Below are positions 53,062-60,580 of a DNA stretch of 64,000 nucleotides, piece after piece. Position numbers and translations under genes: made by a program. The notes below the pieces were generated by a model that had not been told where the DNA came from, searched no databases, and worked only from the letters and a program-made list of their open reading frames with translations. Source of the DNA: Sphingomonas changbaiensis NBRC 104936 (GTDB lineage: Bacteria; Pseudomonadota; Alphaproteobacteria; Sphingomonadales; Sphingomonadaceae); NCBI RefSeq assembly GCF_000974765.1, contig NZ_BBWU01000045.1:1-64000 (forward strand), written 5' to 3'. Within the stretch, counting starts at the first letter, position 1; each line of letters opens with the position of its first letter.

Positions 53062-53649
53062 ATGAATCTAAGACCCGACCTCGCGATCATCGCTGCCAAC
53101 GTCGCGCCGGGCGCTCGGGTCCTGGACGTGGGCTGCGGCGACGGCGCGCTGATGGCGGCGCTCCGGGCCGAGCGTCAGGTCGATGCGCGCGGGCTGGAAA
53201 TCGATCCTGCCAATGTGGCCGCGGCTGTCGCGCGCGGATTGTCGGTGATCCAGGGCGATGCCGATACCGACCTTGCCGACTATCCGGCGGACGCGTTTGA
53301 CTATGCAATCCTCAGCCAGACGCTGCAGACCACGCGCCGGCCCGACCAGGTGCTCGATCAGTTGCTCCGGATCGGGCGCAAGGCGTTCGTGTCCTTCCCG
53401 AACTTCGCACATTGGCGGGTGCGGCTGTCGCTTTTATGGGGCGGGCGGATGCCGGTCACGCGCCTGCTGCCGCTCAAATGGTACGAGACGCCCAACATCC
53501 ACCATACGACCATCGACGACTTCCGCGCGTACGTCCGTGAGCGGGGGCTGACGGTCGACGGCGCCTGGTTCCTGTCGGGCGACAAATTGACCAGCGCGGC
53601 CGCAGCCAATTTCCGCGCCGAACACGCCGTCTTCCTACTTCGGCGCTAA
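53062..53649 (+). CDS. metW: Methionine biosynthesis protein MetW
   Basis: A 195-residue SAM-methyltransferase-like protein that works with MetX in homoserine acylation. VLDVGCGDGALM near 19-30 is the nucleotide motif; ILSQTLQTTRRPDQVL near 84-99 and FPNFAHWRVRLSLLWGGRMPVTRLLP near 113-138 are typical of MetW. The ATG at 53062 follows the GGGGAGAGGG arm of the repeat by two bases. The 3' end overlaps the TetR gene on the other strand by 15 bases. Confidence 0.9.
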   Translation: MNLRPDLAIIAANVAPGARVLDVGCGDGALMAALRAERQVDARGLEIDPANVAAAVARGLSVIQGDADTDLADYPADAFDYAILSQTLQTTRRPDQVLDQLLRIGRKAFVSFPNFAHWRVRLSLLWGGRMPVTRLLPLKWYETPNIHHTTIDDFRAYVRERGLTVDGAWFLSGDKLTSAAAANFRAEHAVFLLRR

Positions 53650-54261
53650 GCCTTTCGCGAGGAAATCGTTGGCGATCCTCGCGACTTCCGACAAATCGCC
53701 GTCGTCGCTCCACACGCCGTAGCGCAAGCCCAGGAACACGTTCATCCCGCCGATCGCCCAGGCGTGAATCTCGCCGACATCGGCGCGCACCTCGCCACGC
53801 TCGGCCGCGGCCTCCAGCCGCTTGCGGATGCGCGCGACCGTGGTTTCATAGTGGAAGCGGAAACTGTCTTGGTCGACGAATTCGGCCTGGTCGATGATCC
53901 GGTAGATTTCCCTGTGCTCGCGGGCGAAGTGCAGGAACCAGTCGAGCCCGCGCCGTTCCGCATCGATCTGATCCGTCGCGTCGGCGATGGCGCGGCCGGC
54001 GCCCTCGCGCACCTTGTCCGAAAAGTCGCGGACCAGCGCCTGGAACACGTCCTCCTTGGAATCGAAATAGGTGTAGAAGGTGCCGAGCGCGACGCCGGCG
54101 CGCTGGGTGATCTGGATGATCCCGGTCTCATGGAATCCGCGATCGCCGAACTCGGCGGCCGCGGCGTCGAGGATCGCGCGCAGCGTCCGCCGGCCGCGCT
54201 CGGTGCGAGGCACCTTGCTCCCGGGTGTTGCAGCGTCGCTACGCTCGCTCGTCTTTTTCAC
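53635..54261 (-). CDS. TetR/AcrR family regulator
   Basis: A 208-residue repressor-like protein. N-terminal helix-turn-helix at about residues 22-68 (RRTLRAILDAAAAEFGDRGF, then QRAGVALGTFYTYFDSKEDVF) and a C-terminal ligand domain. It is transcribed away from the TonB receptor gene at 54362; the 100-base gap contains a palindrome (54280-54300) that is the likely operator, so it should control the receptor and itself. Ligand unknown. Confidence 0.87.
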   Translation of the reverse strand: MKKTSERSDAATPGSKVPRTERGRRTLRAILDAAAAEFGDRGFHETGIIQITQRAGVALGTFYTYFDSKEDVFQALVRDFSDKVREGAGRAIADATDQIDAERRGLDWFLHFAREHREIYRIIDQAEFVDQDSFRFHYETTVARIRKRLEAAAERGEVRADVGEIHAWAIGGMNVFLGLRYGVWSDDGDLSEVARIANDFLAKGLAPK

Positions 54262-54279
54262 CTTGCCCCGCCGAGAAGT

Positions 54280-54300
54280 TGAAACCCGGTTCAGGTTTCA
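54280..54300. promoter_or_regulatory. Likely TetR operator
   Basis: TGAAACC (54280-54286) and GGTTTCA (54294-54300) form a perfect 7-base inverted repeat around CGGTTCA. The left arm together with the spacer forms a second, overlapping near-palindrome (TGAAACC-CGGTTCA). It is 19 bases from the regulator's ATG and 61 from the receptor's, on the face expected for dual control. Confidence 0.6.
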
Positions 54301-54361
54301 GTATAGCCGCCGCGACGACGGGCACAAGCCGCAGGGAGGCGGCCCGCTGGGAGGGGATAGC

Positions 54362-56731
54362 ATGATGAAGATTTCGACGCGTGCGCTGTTCAATCTGGGC
54401 GTCGCAGCCGCCGCGCTGACCGCGACGCCGGCCTTCGCGCAGCAGTCGACCGCCGACACCGCGCCGCAGGTCGCAGACAGCGCCGGGAACGATCTGAGCG
54501 GCGAAATCGTCGTCACCGCTCGGCGGCGCGAGGAAAGCCTGCTCGAAGTGCCGATCGCGATCACCGCCTTTTCGGGCGCGACGCTGGAAAAGCAGGGCGC
54601 GCTGGATATTACCGATGTGGGCAACACCACGCCGAACGTGACACTTGAAGTGTCGCGCGGCAGCAACTCGACCCTGTCCGCCTTCATCCGCGGCGTCGGC
54701 CAGCAGGACCCGGTCGCCGGCTTCGAGCAGGGCGTCGGCATCTATCTCGACGACGTCTATCTGAACCGTCCGCAGGCCGCCGTTCTCGACATCTACGACG
54801 TCGAGCGGATCGAGGTGCTGCGCGGTCCGCAGGGCACGCTTTACGGCCGCAACACGATCGGCGGCGCGGTGAAATATGTGACGCGGCGCCTGAGCGCCGA
54901 CCCGACCGTCTCGCTGCGCGCCAATCTCGGCACCTATCAGCAGGCCGATGTGATCGCCAGCGCCAGCACCGGCGTCGGATCGGGCCTGCTGCGGTTCGGC
55001 GGCTCGGTCGCGCGGCTGAGCCGCGGCGGCTTCGGCAAGAATCTGACGACGGGCCTTGAGAACTATAACAAGGACATCTGGGCCGGCCGCTTGAGCGCCG
55101 AGATCAACAACGAGAGCACGATCTTCGTGCGCCTGTCCGCCGACTATACCGACGATCAGAGCGCGCCGCGCGGCGGCCATCGGCTGATTCCGAGCTTCGT
55201 CAGCAATACGCCGGTGCTCAGCAACGTGTTCGATTCGCAAGGCGGGCTGCTCGTGCCCGACCAGTCGGTGCGGGCCGGCGGCATTTCGCTCTATGCCGAG
55301 GTCAAGCCCCAGGACTGGCTGACGCTGCGCAGCATCAGCGCCTATCGCAAGGACAAGACCCGCACGCCGATCGACTTCGACGCCCTGCCCGCGGCGGATC
55401 TCGACGTGCCCGGCATCTACAACAACCGCCAATTCAGCCAGGAATTGCAGGCGTTGGTCGATACCGGCAGCTTCCACGGGCTGGTCGGCGGCTACTTCCT
55501 CGATGCCGATGCCGTGACCGCGTTCGACGTGCGGCTGTTCACGACGGTGCCGGGGCTCGCCGCCTTCACCGATGCGAAGGTCCACACCGAGACCTACGCC
55601 ATATTCGGCGACTTCACCTATGATTTCACCGACCAGTTCAGCCTGTCGGCCGGCGGGCGCTACACGCGCGACCGGCGCCAGGCGTCGATCCTGCGGCAGA
55701 ATTATCTGGGCGGCGGCGCGGCGATCTTCGGCGGAGCAGCGATTCCGTTCGGCGCGCCCAGCACGAATTTCACCGGGGCGCGCGTGTTCAACAAGTTCAC
55801 GCCGCGCGCGTCGCTGAGCTTCAGGCCGACGCCTGACCACAATCTGTACGTCAGCTATTCGAAGGGCTTCAAGGGCGGCGGCTTCGATCCGCGCGGCGTC
55901 GGCGCCAACGCGCCCGACACCAACGGCAACGGCATCCGCGATCAGCAGGAAGTCGCGACGTTCCTGAGCTTCCTGCCCGAAACGGTCGACAGCTATGAAG
56001 CAGGCTACAAGGGCTCGCTGCTCGACCACCGGCTGAACGTCGCGCTGGCGGTGTTCCGCGCCGACTATAAGAACGAGCAGATTCCGGGCTCGGCCGGGTG
56101 CGTCGTCAACGGCATCCAGACCTTCTGCGGCGTCACGACCAACGCCGGCAAGGTGCGATTCCAGGGCGTCGAGTTCGAAGGCAGCGCGAAGCTGGCCAAC
56201 GACTTCGCGGTCGGCGGCGACGCGCTGACGTTGTCCGGCTCGCTTGGCTATATCGATCCGAAGTTCAAGCAGTACGACACGTTCGTGGCCGGCCGCGGCA
56301 CCGTCGACGTGACCGCCTTCCGGCATGTGCAGAACACGCCGAAATGGACCGCGAGCGGCACGCTCGACTATACCGCGCCCGTCTGGACCGGCACGATCGA
56401 CTTGAACACCACGGTTTCGTACCGCAGCAAGACCTATCAGTTCGAAATCGCCAATCCGTTCATCGACCAGCCCGGCTTCGCGCTCTGGGACGCGAACCTG
56501 GTTTATCGGGCCGAAGGCGATCGCTGGTCGATCGGCGTGCATGCCAAGAACCTGACGAACAAGAAGTACAAGACGTCGGGCTATACGTTCCTGGCCGCCG
56601 ATCCGGTGACCGGCGCGTTGCTGACCGATAAGAACGGCAAGTTCATTTCCGCGCTCGGCAAGGAAGGCACGCTGACCGCCTTTTACGGCAATCCGCGGCA
56701 GGTGTTCGTCACCCTTGGCGTGAAGTTCTGA
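54362..56731 (+). CDS. TonB-dependent receptor
   Basis: A 789-residue outer-membrane receptor. Signal peptide MMKISTRALFNLGVAAAALT with AFA-QQ cleavage, TonB box GEIVVTARRREE near 47-58, plug with LLEVPIAITAF, AFIRGVGQQDP, VEVLRGPQGTLYGRNTIGGAV near 156-175, then a beta barrel with the closing NPRQVFVTLGVKF. This is the common sphingomonad type for siderophores, sugars, or aromatic compounds; the substrate is not visible. GGGAGGGG precedes the ATG. Probably repressed by the divergent TetR-type gene. Confidence 0.9.
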   Translation: MMKISTRALFNLGVAAAALTATPAFAQQSTADTAPQVADSAGNDLSGEIVVTARRREESLLEVPIAITAFSGATLEKQGALDITDVGNTTPNVTLEVSRGSNSTLSAFIRGVGQQDPVAGFEQGVGIYLDDVYLNRPQAAVLDIYDVERIEVLRGPQGTLYGRNTIGGAVKYVTRRLSADPTVSLRANLGTYQQADVIASASTGVGSGLLRFGGSVARLSRGGFGKNLTTGLENYNKDIWAGRLSAEINNESTIFVRLSADYTDDQSAPRGGHRLIPSFVSNTPVLSNVFDSQGGLLVPDQSVRAGGISLYAEVKPQDWLTLRSISAYRKDKTRTPIDFDALPAADLDVPGIYNNRQFSQELQALVDTGSFHGLVGGYFLDADAVTAFDVRLFTTVPGLAAFTDAKVHTETYAIFGDFTYDFTDQFSLSAGGRYTRDRRQASILRQNYLGGGAAIFGGAAIPFGAPSTNFTGARVFNKFTPRASLSFRPTPDHNLYVSYSKGFKGGGFDPRGVGANAPDTNGNGIRDQQEVATFLSFLPETVDSYEAGYKGSLLDHRLNVALAVFRADYKNEQIPGSAGCVVNGIQTFCGVTTNAGKVRFQGVEFEGSAKLANDFAVGGDALTLSGSLGYIDPKFKQYDTFVAGRGTVDVTAFRHVQNTPKWTASGTLDYTAPVWTGTIDLNTTVSYRSKTYQFEIANPFIDQPGFALWDANLVYRAEGDRWSIGVHAKNLTNKKYKTSGYTFLAADPVTGALLTDKNGKFISALGKEGTLTAFYGNPRQVFVTLGVKF

Positions 56732-56738
56732 TCCCTTT

Positions 56739-56814
56739 CCCCTCCCGCCCCTTCCGCGGGAGGGGCGGGTGGGCCCTTTCTCGATACTCCCCCTTCTGAC
56801 GGAGGGGCCCACCC
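56739..56814. repeat. Dispersed hairpin repeat, copy 3
   Basis: CCCCTCCCGC (56739-56748) pairs with GCGGGAGGGG (56756-56765), and a second perfect 10-base pair GGGTGGGCCC (56767-56776) / GGGCCCACCC (56805-56814) follows. It occupies the gap between the convergent TonB-receptor and DUF1622 genes and could serve as a bidirectional stop, although it has no T-run. Confidence 0.6.
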
Positions 56815-56816
56815 AT

Positions 56817-57197
56817 CTACCGGCTCTTGTCGGTCTCGCCCTGCGCTCTCATCGCGGCGCGCTGCCAGGGCCAGCAGCCTTCGATCTCCGTCTCCAGCGA
56901 GAAGCTGAGGAAGGTCCGGATCATCACGATGATCGCCAGCAGGCCGACGCTTTCAAAGCTCAGCGGCGCGGTGATCGTGCCGATAATGTCGGCACCCACC
57001 AGCAACTCCAGCCCCAGCAGGATTCCGCGGCCCAGATTGGCGCGATACTGTTCGTAGCTGTGACGCCAATCGCGCGTGCCGGCGCCGGCGCGAAAGAACA
57101 GGATCGTCGCGACCAGCACGCCGATCAGGATGATCGCGACGCCGGCCATTTCCAGCAGCTTGGCGAGGAGTTCGATATAGGCGTGCGCTTGTTCCAC
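56817..57197 (-). CDS. DUF1622 family membrane protein
   Basis: A 126-residue inner-membrane protein with three hydrophobic segments (LLEMAGVAIILIGVLVATILFF, GILLGLELLVGADIIGTI, VGLLAIIVMIRTFLSFSL), matching DUF1622. The YRANLGRGILLGLELLVGADIIGTIT stretch is the family core. GTG start at 57197 without a ribosome-binding site; together with the promoter candidate at 57206-57230 this would make it nearly leaderless. Divergent from an MscS-type channel, which suggests a role in envelope or osmotic stress. Confidence 0.8.
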   Translation of the reverse strand: MEQAHAYIELLAKLLEMAGVAIILIGVLVATILFFRAGAGTRDWRHSYEQYRANLGRGILLGLELLVGADIIGTITAPLSFESVGLLAIIVMIRTFLSFSLETEIEGCWPWQRAAMRAQGETDKSR

Positions 57198-57205
57198 GGC
57201 CGATG

Positions 57206-57256
57206 AACCGCGTTTCGCCGGCAGGGTTCCGGAACCCGATTCCTATCCGGCCTGTT
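57206..57256. promoter_or_regulatory. Symmetric divergent EcfG-like promoter pair
   Basis: A palindrome GGGTTCCGGAACCC (57224-57237) holds two back-to-back GGAAC boxes. Rightward: GGAAC (57231-57235), 17 bases, TGTT (57253-57256), nine bases before the MscS ATG. Leftward: GGAAC (57230-57226), 16 bases, GGTT (57209-57206), nine bases before the DUF1622 GTG. Each would give an almost leaderless message. Confidence 0.4.
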
Positions 57257-57264
57257 TGCGCGGC

Positions 57265-58218
57265 ATGAACCTGTTCGGCGTTCATTTGATCGGGGCCGAT
57301 GCGGCAACCGGCCACAAGCTGCTGCTGACGCTCATCTTCGTGCTCGGCATTTGGGCGATTGGGGCATTCTTGCGCGCGCTGCTCGGCTGGATCGGCCGCT
57401 CGGTCGATAGCCCGCGCTTCCGATTCTGGAGCCGGCAGGGCGTGGCCCTGCTGCTCACCGTGGCGCTGCTGCTCGGCCTCATGTCGATCTGGTTCGACAA
57501 TCCCGCGCACCTGAGCACCGTGTTCGGACTTGTGACCGCAGGTGTCGCCTTCGCGCTGCAGCGCGTGATCACCGCGGTGGCCGGCTATTTCGTGATCCTG
57601 CGCGGCAAGACCTTTAACGTCGGCGACCGGATCGTGATGGGCGGCGTGCGCGGCGACGTGATCGCCTTGAGCTTCATGCAAACGAAGATCATGGAAATGG
57701 GCGAGCCGCCGCCGGTGCAGAGCGCGGCGCCGGCCGTCTGGGTGCACAGCCGCCAGTTCACCGGCCGCATTGTCACCGTCACCAACGACAAGATCTTCGA
57801 CGAGCCGGTCTATAACTACACGCACCATTTCCCCTACATCTGGGACGAAATCCGGCTGCCGGTGCGTTATCCCGACGACCGCGCAAAGGCGGAGGATATC
57901 CTGCTCACCGCGGCCAAGGCCCATGCTCTCGTGCCCGAACGTTTGGGGCAGCAGCAGCTCGAGGAGCTGGAACAACGCTACAGTCTGAAGGGCGTGGACG
58001 TGACGCCGCGGGTCTATTGGCGGCTCACCGACAATTGGCTGGAAATGACGGTGCGCTTCCTGGCACCCGACCATGGGGTCCGCGGGATCAAGGACGCGAT
58101 GAGCCGCGACATTCTCGCTGCGCTTGATGCCGCCGGCATCGGTATTGCGTCCGCGACCTATGAGATCACCGCAGCCCCGCCGCTCAAGCTCGAGCCGGCG
58201 AGTCCGGCCCATGGCTGA
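57265..58218 (+). CDS. MscS-family mechanosensitive channel
   Basis: A 317-residue channel of the small-conductance family. Transmembrane segments near 18-36 (LLLTLIFVLGIWAIGAFL), 58-75 (GVALLLTVALLLGLMSI) and the pore helix (VFGLVTAGVAFALQRVITAVAGYFVILRG, about 85-113), then the beta domain with FNVGDRIVMGGVRGDVIALSFMQTKI and TVTNDKIFDEPVYNYT. ATG at 57265; a TTG three codons before is the alternative. The last eight bases overlap the FNT-type gene. Confidence 0.85.
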   Translation: MNLFGVHLIGADAATGHKLLLTLIFVLGIWAIGAFLRALLGWIGRSVDSPRFRFWSRQGVALLLTVALLLGLMSIWFDNPAHLSTVFGLVTAGVAFALQRVITAVAGYFVILRGKTFNVGDRIVMGGVRGDVIALSFMQTKIMEMGEPPPVQSAAPAVWVHSRQFTGRIVTVTNDKIFDEPVYNYTHHFPYIWDEIRLPVRYPDDRAKAEDILLTAAKAHALVPERLGQQQLEELEQRYSLKGVDVTPRVYWRLTDNWLEMTVRFLAPDHGVRGIKDAMSRDILAALDAAGIGIASATYEITAAPPLKLEPASPAHG

Positions 58219-59026
58219 CCCCGCCCAGAATCTGTCGCCCAAGGAACGCGAGCAGGTCGAGGAAAACAGCCCGGCTCCCGCCAAGGTCGTCCACGCCTCG
58301 ATCTCAAAGCAGGGCGAGGAAGAGCTGGAGCGGCCGACATCGTCGCTGTTCTGGTCGGCGGTGGCGGCCGGCATCGCGATCATGGCGTCGGTGTCGGTTA
58401 GCGGCGCCTTGCATCGCTACCTGCCCGATGCGCCCTGGCGCGAGGCGGTGGTCGCATTCGGCTATCCCGTCGGCTTCCTGATCGTCGTGCTGGGCCGAAT
58501 GCAATTGTTCACCGAACAGACGGTGGTCGCGATCCTGCCGTTCGCGCGGGAAACGACGTGGCATAATGCAGGCCGCGTCGCGCGGCTCTGGGGCATCGTG
58601 TTCGCCGGCAATCTGGTCGGAACGGCCGCCGTAACGGCGTTAGCGGCACAGGGACATGTCCAATCGCCCGCGATGCTGGACGGGATGGTCGCGGTCGCCT
58701 CCAGGCTGCAGGAGCGCGACGCGTTCGATACGATGATGCAGGCGATCCCCGCCGGCTTCATCATGGCGTCGGTGGCGTGGATCCGCTCTGCGAATAATGA
58801 GACCGGCTTTTCGGTGGTGCTGGTTCTGACGCTCGCGATCAGCCTGTGCGGCTTTGCCCATGTGATAGCCGGTGCGGCCGAGGCCTTCCTGCTGATGTGG
58901 GCCGGCCGCGCGGACCTGGGCTGGGTGTTCGGCAGCTTCCTGCTGCCGGCGCTGGCGGGCAACATCATCGGCGGCACCGGCCTGTTCGCCGTGCTCGCCC
59001 ACGCCCAGGTCAGTCAGGAAATCTGA
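58211..59026 (+). CDS. Formate/nitrite transporter family protein (YfdC-like)
   Basis: A 271-residue pentameric-channel-type protein with a charged N-terminal 40 residues and about six hydrophobic helices: LFWSAVAAGIAIMASVSVSGAL, AVVAFGYPVGFLIVVLGRMQLFTEQTVVAILPF, WGIVFAGNLVGTAAVTALAA, AIPAGFIMASVAWI, FAHVIAGAAEAFLLMWAG, LPALAGNIIGGTGLFAVL. The ARLWG..FAGNLVGT and AGNIIGGTGLF motifs match FNT proteins. The substrate may be formate, nitrite or an unrelated small anion. The ATG overlaps the MscS stop by eight bases. Confidence 0.82.
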   Translation: MADPAQNLSPKEREQVEENSPAPAKVVHASISKQGEEELERPTSSLFWSAVAAGIAIMASVSVSGALHRYLPDAPWREAVVAFGYPVGFLIVVLGRMQLFTEQTVVAILPFARETTWHNAGRVARLWGIVFAGNLVGTAAVTALAAQGHVQSPAMLDGMVAVASRLQERDAFDTMMQAIPAGFIMASVAWIRSANNETGFSVVLVLTLAISLCGFAHVIAGAAEAFLLMWAGRADLGWVFGSFLLPALAGNIIGGTGLFAVLAHAQVSQEI

Positions 59027-60144
59027 CGCTCCAGCAGCGCACGATAGGCCTGGAGCACGCTTTCGGATGCCGCGTCCCAGCTATAGGCCTCGCTTGCGGC
59101 GCGTGCGGCATCGCCCATGCGTCTGCGCCGGTCCGGATCGCCGACCAGCATCGCGACCGCATCGGCATAGGCTCCGGGATCGCGCGGTGGGCAGAGCAGG
59201 CCGGTGCGGCCATTGTCGAGCAGCGCGCGTGCGCTCGGCGCATCGGCGCTGACGACCGGCAGGCCCGAAGCCATCGCCTCCAGCACGACATTGCCGAACG
59301 TCTCGGTCGTGCTCGGCGTCAGCATCAGGTCGGCGCTCGCGACCGCGCGGGCCAGCGCTTCGTTCTGCAAATGGCCGGTCAGCACCGCGCCCGGCAGGGC
59401 GGCTAGCACATGCTCGGCAGGGCCCGCGCCCACCACGAGCGGCCGAACGTCCAGTCCGCGATCCTGCAGCGCGCGCAGCGCCGACGCATAGATCTCGACG
59501 CCCTTTTCCAGCACCACTCGGCCGAAGAACAGCACCGCTACTTGCCCGTCGCCGATACCGTGCTTGCGCCGCCAGTCCCGGCTGCGCTGCCGGGGATGGA
59601 ACAGGTCGCTATCGATGCCACGGCTCCAGACGCTGGCGCGACCGTCGCCACGGACGCGCTTCATGTCGTCGACCAACCCCGGCGTCGGCGCCAGCACATG
59701 ATCGCTGCGGCGATAGAAACGGCGCAGATGTGCCTCGACCAGCGGCCGCGCCCAGCCGAGGCGGTAGTAATCGAGATACGTCTCGAACAAGGTGTGCAGG
59801 CTGGCGACGACCGGCACGCCCAGCCGCTTCGCGAAGGTCTGCGCGCGCGTATCGAGAATGTCGGGCGTCGAGACGTGGACGATATCGGGCGCGAATCGCT
59901 CGATATCGGCCCGGATGTGGCGCGGCAGGCCAAGCGCCAGACGAAACTCGCCGCGCACCGGCAGCCGGATCGACGGCACCGGCACCAACGTTCCCGCGGG
60001 TTCGAACGCCGGCGTGTCCGTCACCGGCGAATAGACCCGAACCGCCTGCCCTTGCGTCTCCAGATAGCGCACCAGCTGGTTCAGCGCCTGGTTCGCGCCT
60101 TCCTTCAGATAGTTGTAGTTGCCGGAAAACAGCGCGATCCGCAT
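59014..60144 (-). CDS. Glycosyltransferase, GT4-like (MgtA/PimB type)
   Basis: A 376-residue GT-B enzyme: RIALFSGNYNYLKEGANQALNQLVRYLE opening, donor domain with LFFGRVVLEKGVEIYASAL near 220-240, LVVGAGPAEHVLAALPGAVLTG, and E-x7-E in STTETFGNVVLEAMASGLPVVSAD near 300-322. Such enzymes often add mannose or glucuronate to diacylglycerol or phosphatidylinositol. The upstream GtrA-type gene overlaps by one base (TGATG). Converges with the FNT gene, overlapping its 3' end by 13 bases. Confidence 0.87.
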   Translation of the reverse strand: MRIALFSGNYNYLKEGANQALNQLVRYLETQGQAVRVYSPVTDTPAFEPAGTLVPVPSIRLPVRGEFRLALGLPRHIRADIERFAPDIVHVSTPDILDTRAQTFAKRLGVPVVASLHTLFETYLDYYRLGWARPLVEAHLRRFYRRSDHVLAPTPGLVDDMKRVRGDGRASVWSRGIDSDLFHPRQRSRDWRRKHGIGDGQVAVLFFGRVVLEKGVEIYASALRALQDRGLDVRPLVVGAGPAEHVLAALPGAVLTGHLQNEALARAVASADLMLTPSTTETFGNVVLEAMASGLPVVSADAPSARALLDNGRTGLLCPPRDPGAYADAVAMLVGDPDRRRRMGDAARAASEAYSWDAASESVLQAYRALLERQIS

Positions 60145-60578
60145 CACAGCCGGCGAAAGTTCAGCACCGCGTTCAGCACGAACACGGCAAGACCGGCGAA
60201 CACCGAGACGATGACCCGCGCCACCAGATAGTTGATGGTCGTGAACCGAAGGAACGCGGCATACAGCGCCATCGTGATCGCCAGCCCGATCGCGGCATTG
60301 ACCAGGAAATAGACATAGCCGCTCGCGACCCCGCGGTCGGTGCCGCGGAAAATCCAGCTCCTCCCCAGCGCATAATGAAGCGTGTTGGCGGCGATAAAGC
60401 CGATCGCGGCCGCCAGGAGCTTGTCCATGCCCGCCCATTGCACCAGCGCCCAGAGCAGCCCCAGGTCGAAGGCGAACGCAACACAGCTGACGACGGTGTT
60501 GCGCACCAGCATCGCGCCCGCCTTGCGCGACAGCAGGCGCGCGGCGAGGCTTGCCGGCGGGGCGATCGATCGTTGCAT
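60144..60578 (-). CDS. GtrA family membrane protein
   Basis: A 144-residue protein with four hydrophobic segments (VRNTVVSCVAFAFDLGLLWAL, LLAAAIGFIAANTLHYALGR, GYVYFLVNAAIGLAITMALYAAF, RVIVSVFAGLAVFVLNAVLNF), matching GtrA. The FDLGLLWAL and NTLHYALGRSWIF motifs are standard. GtrA proteins flip lipid-linked sugars such as undecaprenyl-phosphate-glucose. Between the diiron-type protein and a glycosyltransferase, it supports a glycolipid pathway. Confidence 0.88.
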   Translation of the reverse strand: MQRSIAPPASLAARLLSRKAGAMLVRNTVVSCVAFAFDLGLLWALVQWAGMDKLLAAAIGFIAANTLHYALGRSWIFRGTDRGVASGYVYFLVNAAIGLAITMALYAAFLRFTTINYLVARVIVSVFAGLAVFVLNAVLNFRRL

Positions 60579-60580
60579 CG

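Noticed and set aside
54239-56812. 857-codon open frame on the minus strand opposite the TonB receptor
   Set aside because: It is an antisense shadow caused by GC-rich third positions; composition is Arg/Ala/Val-rich without domains, while the plus strand carries a complete receptor with signal peptide, TonB box and barrel end.
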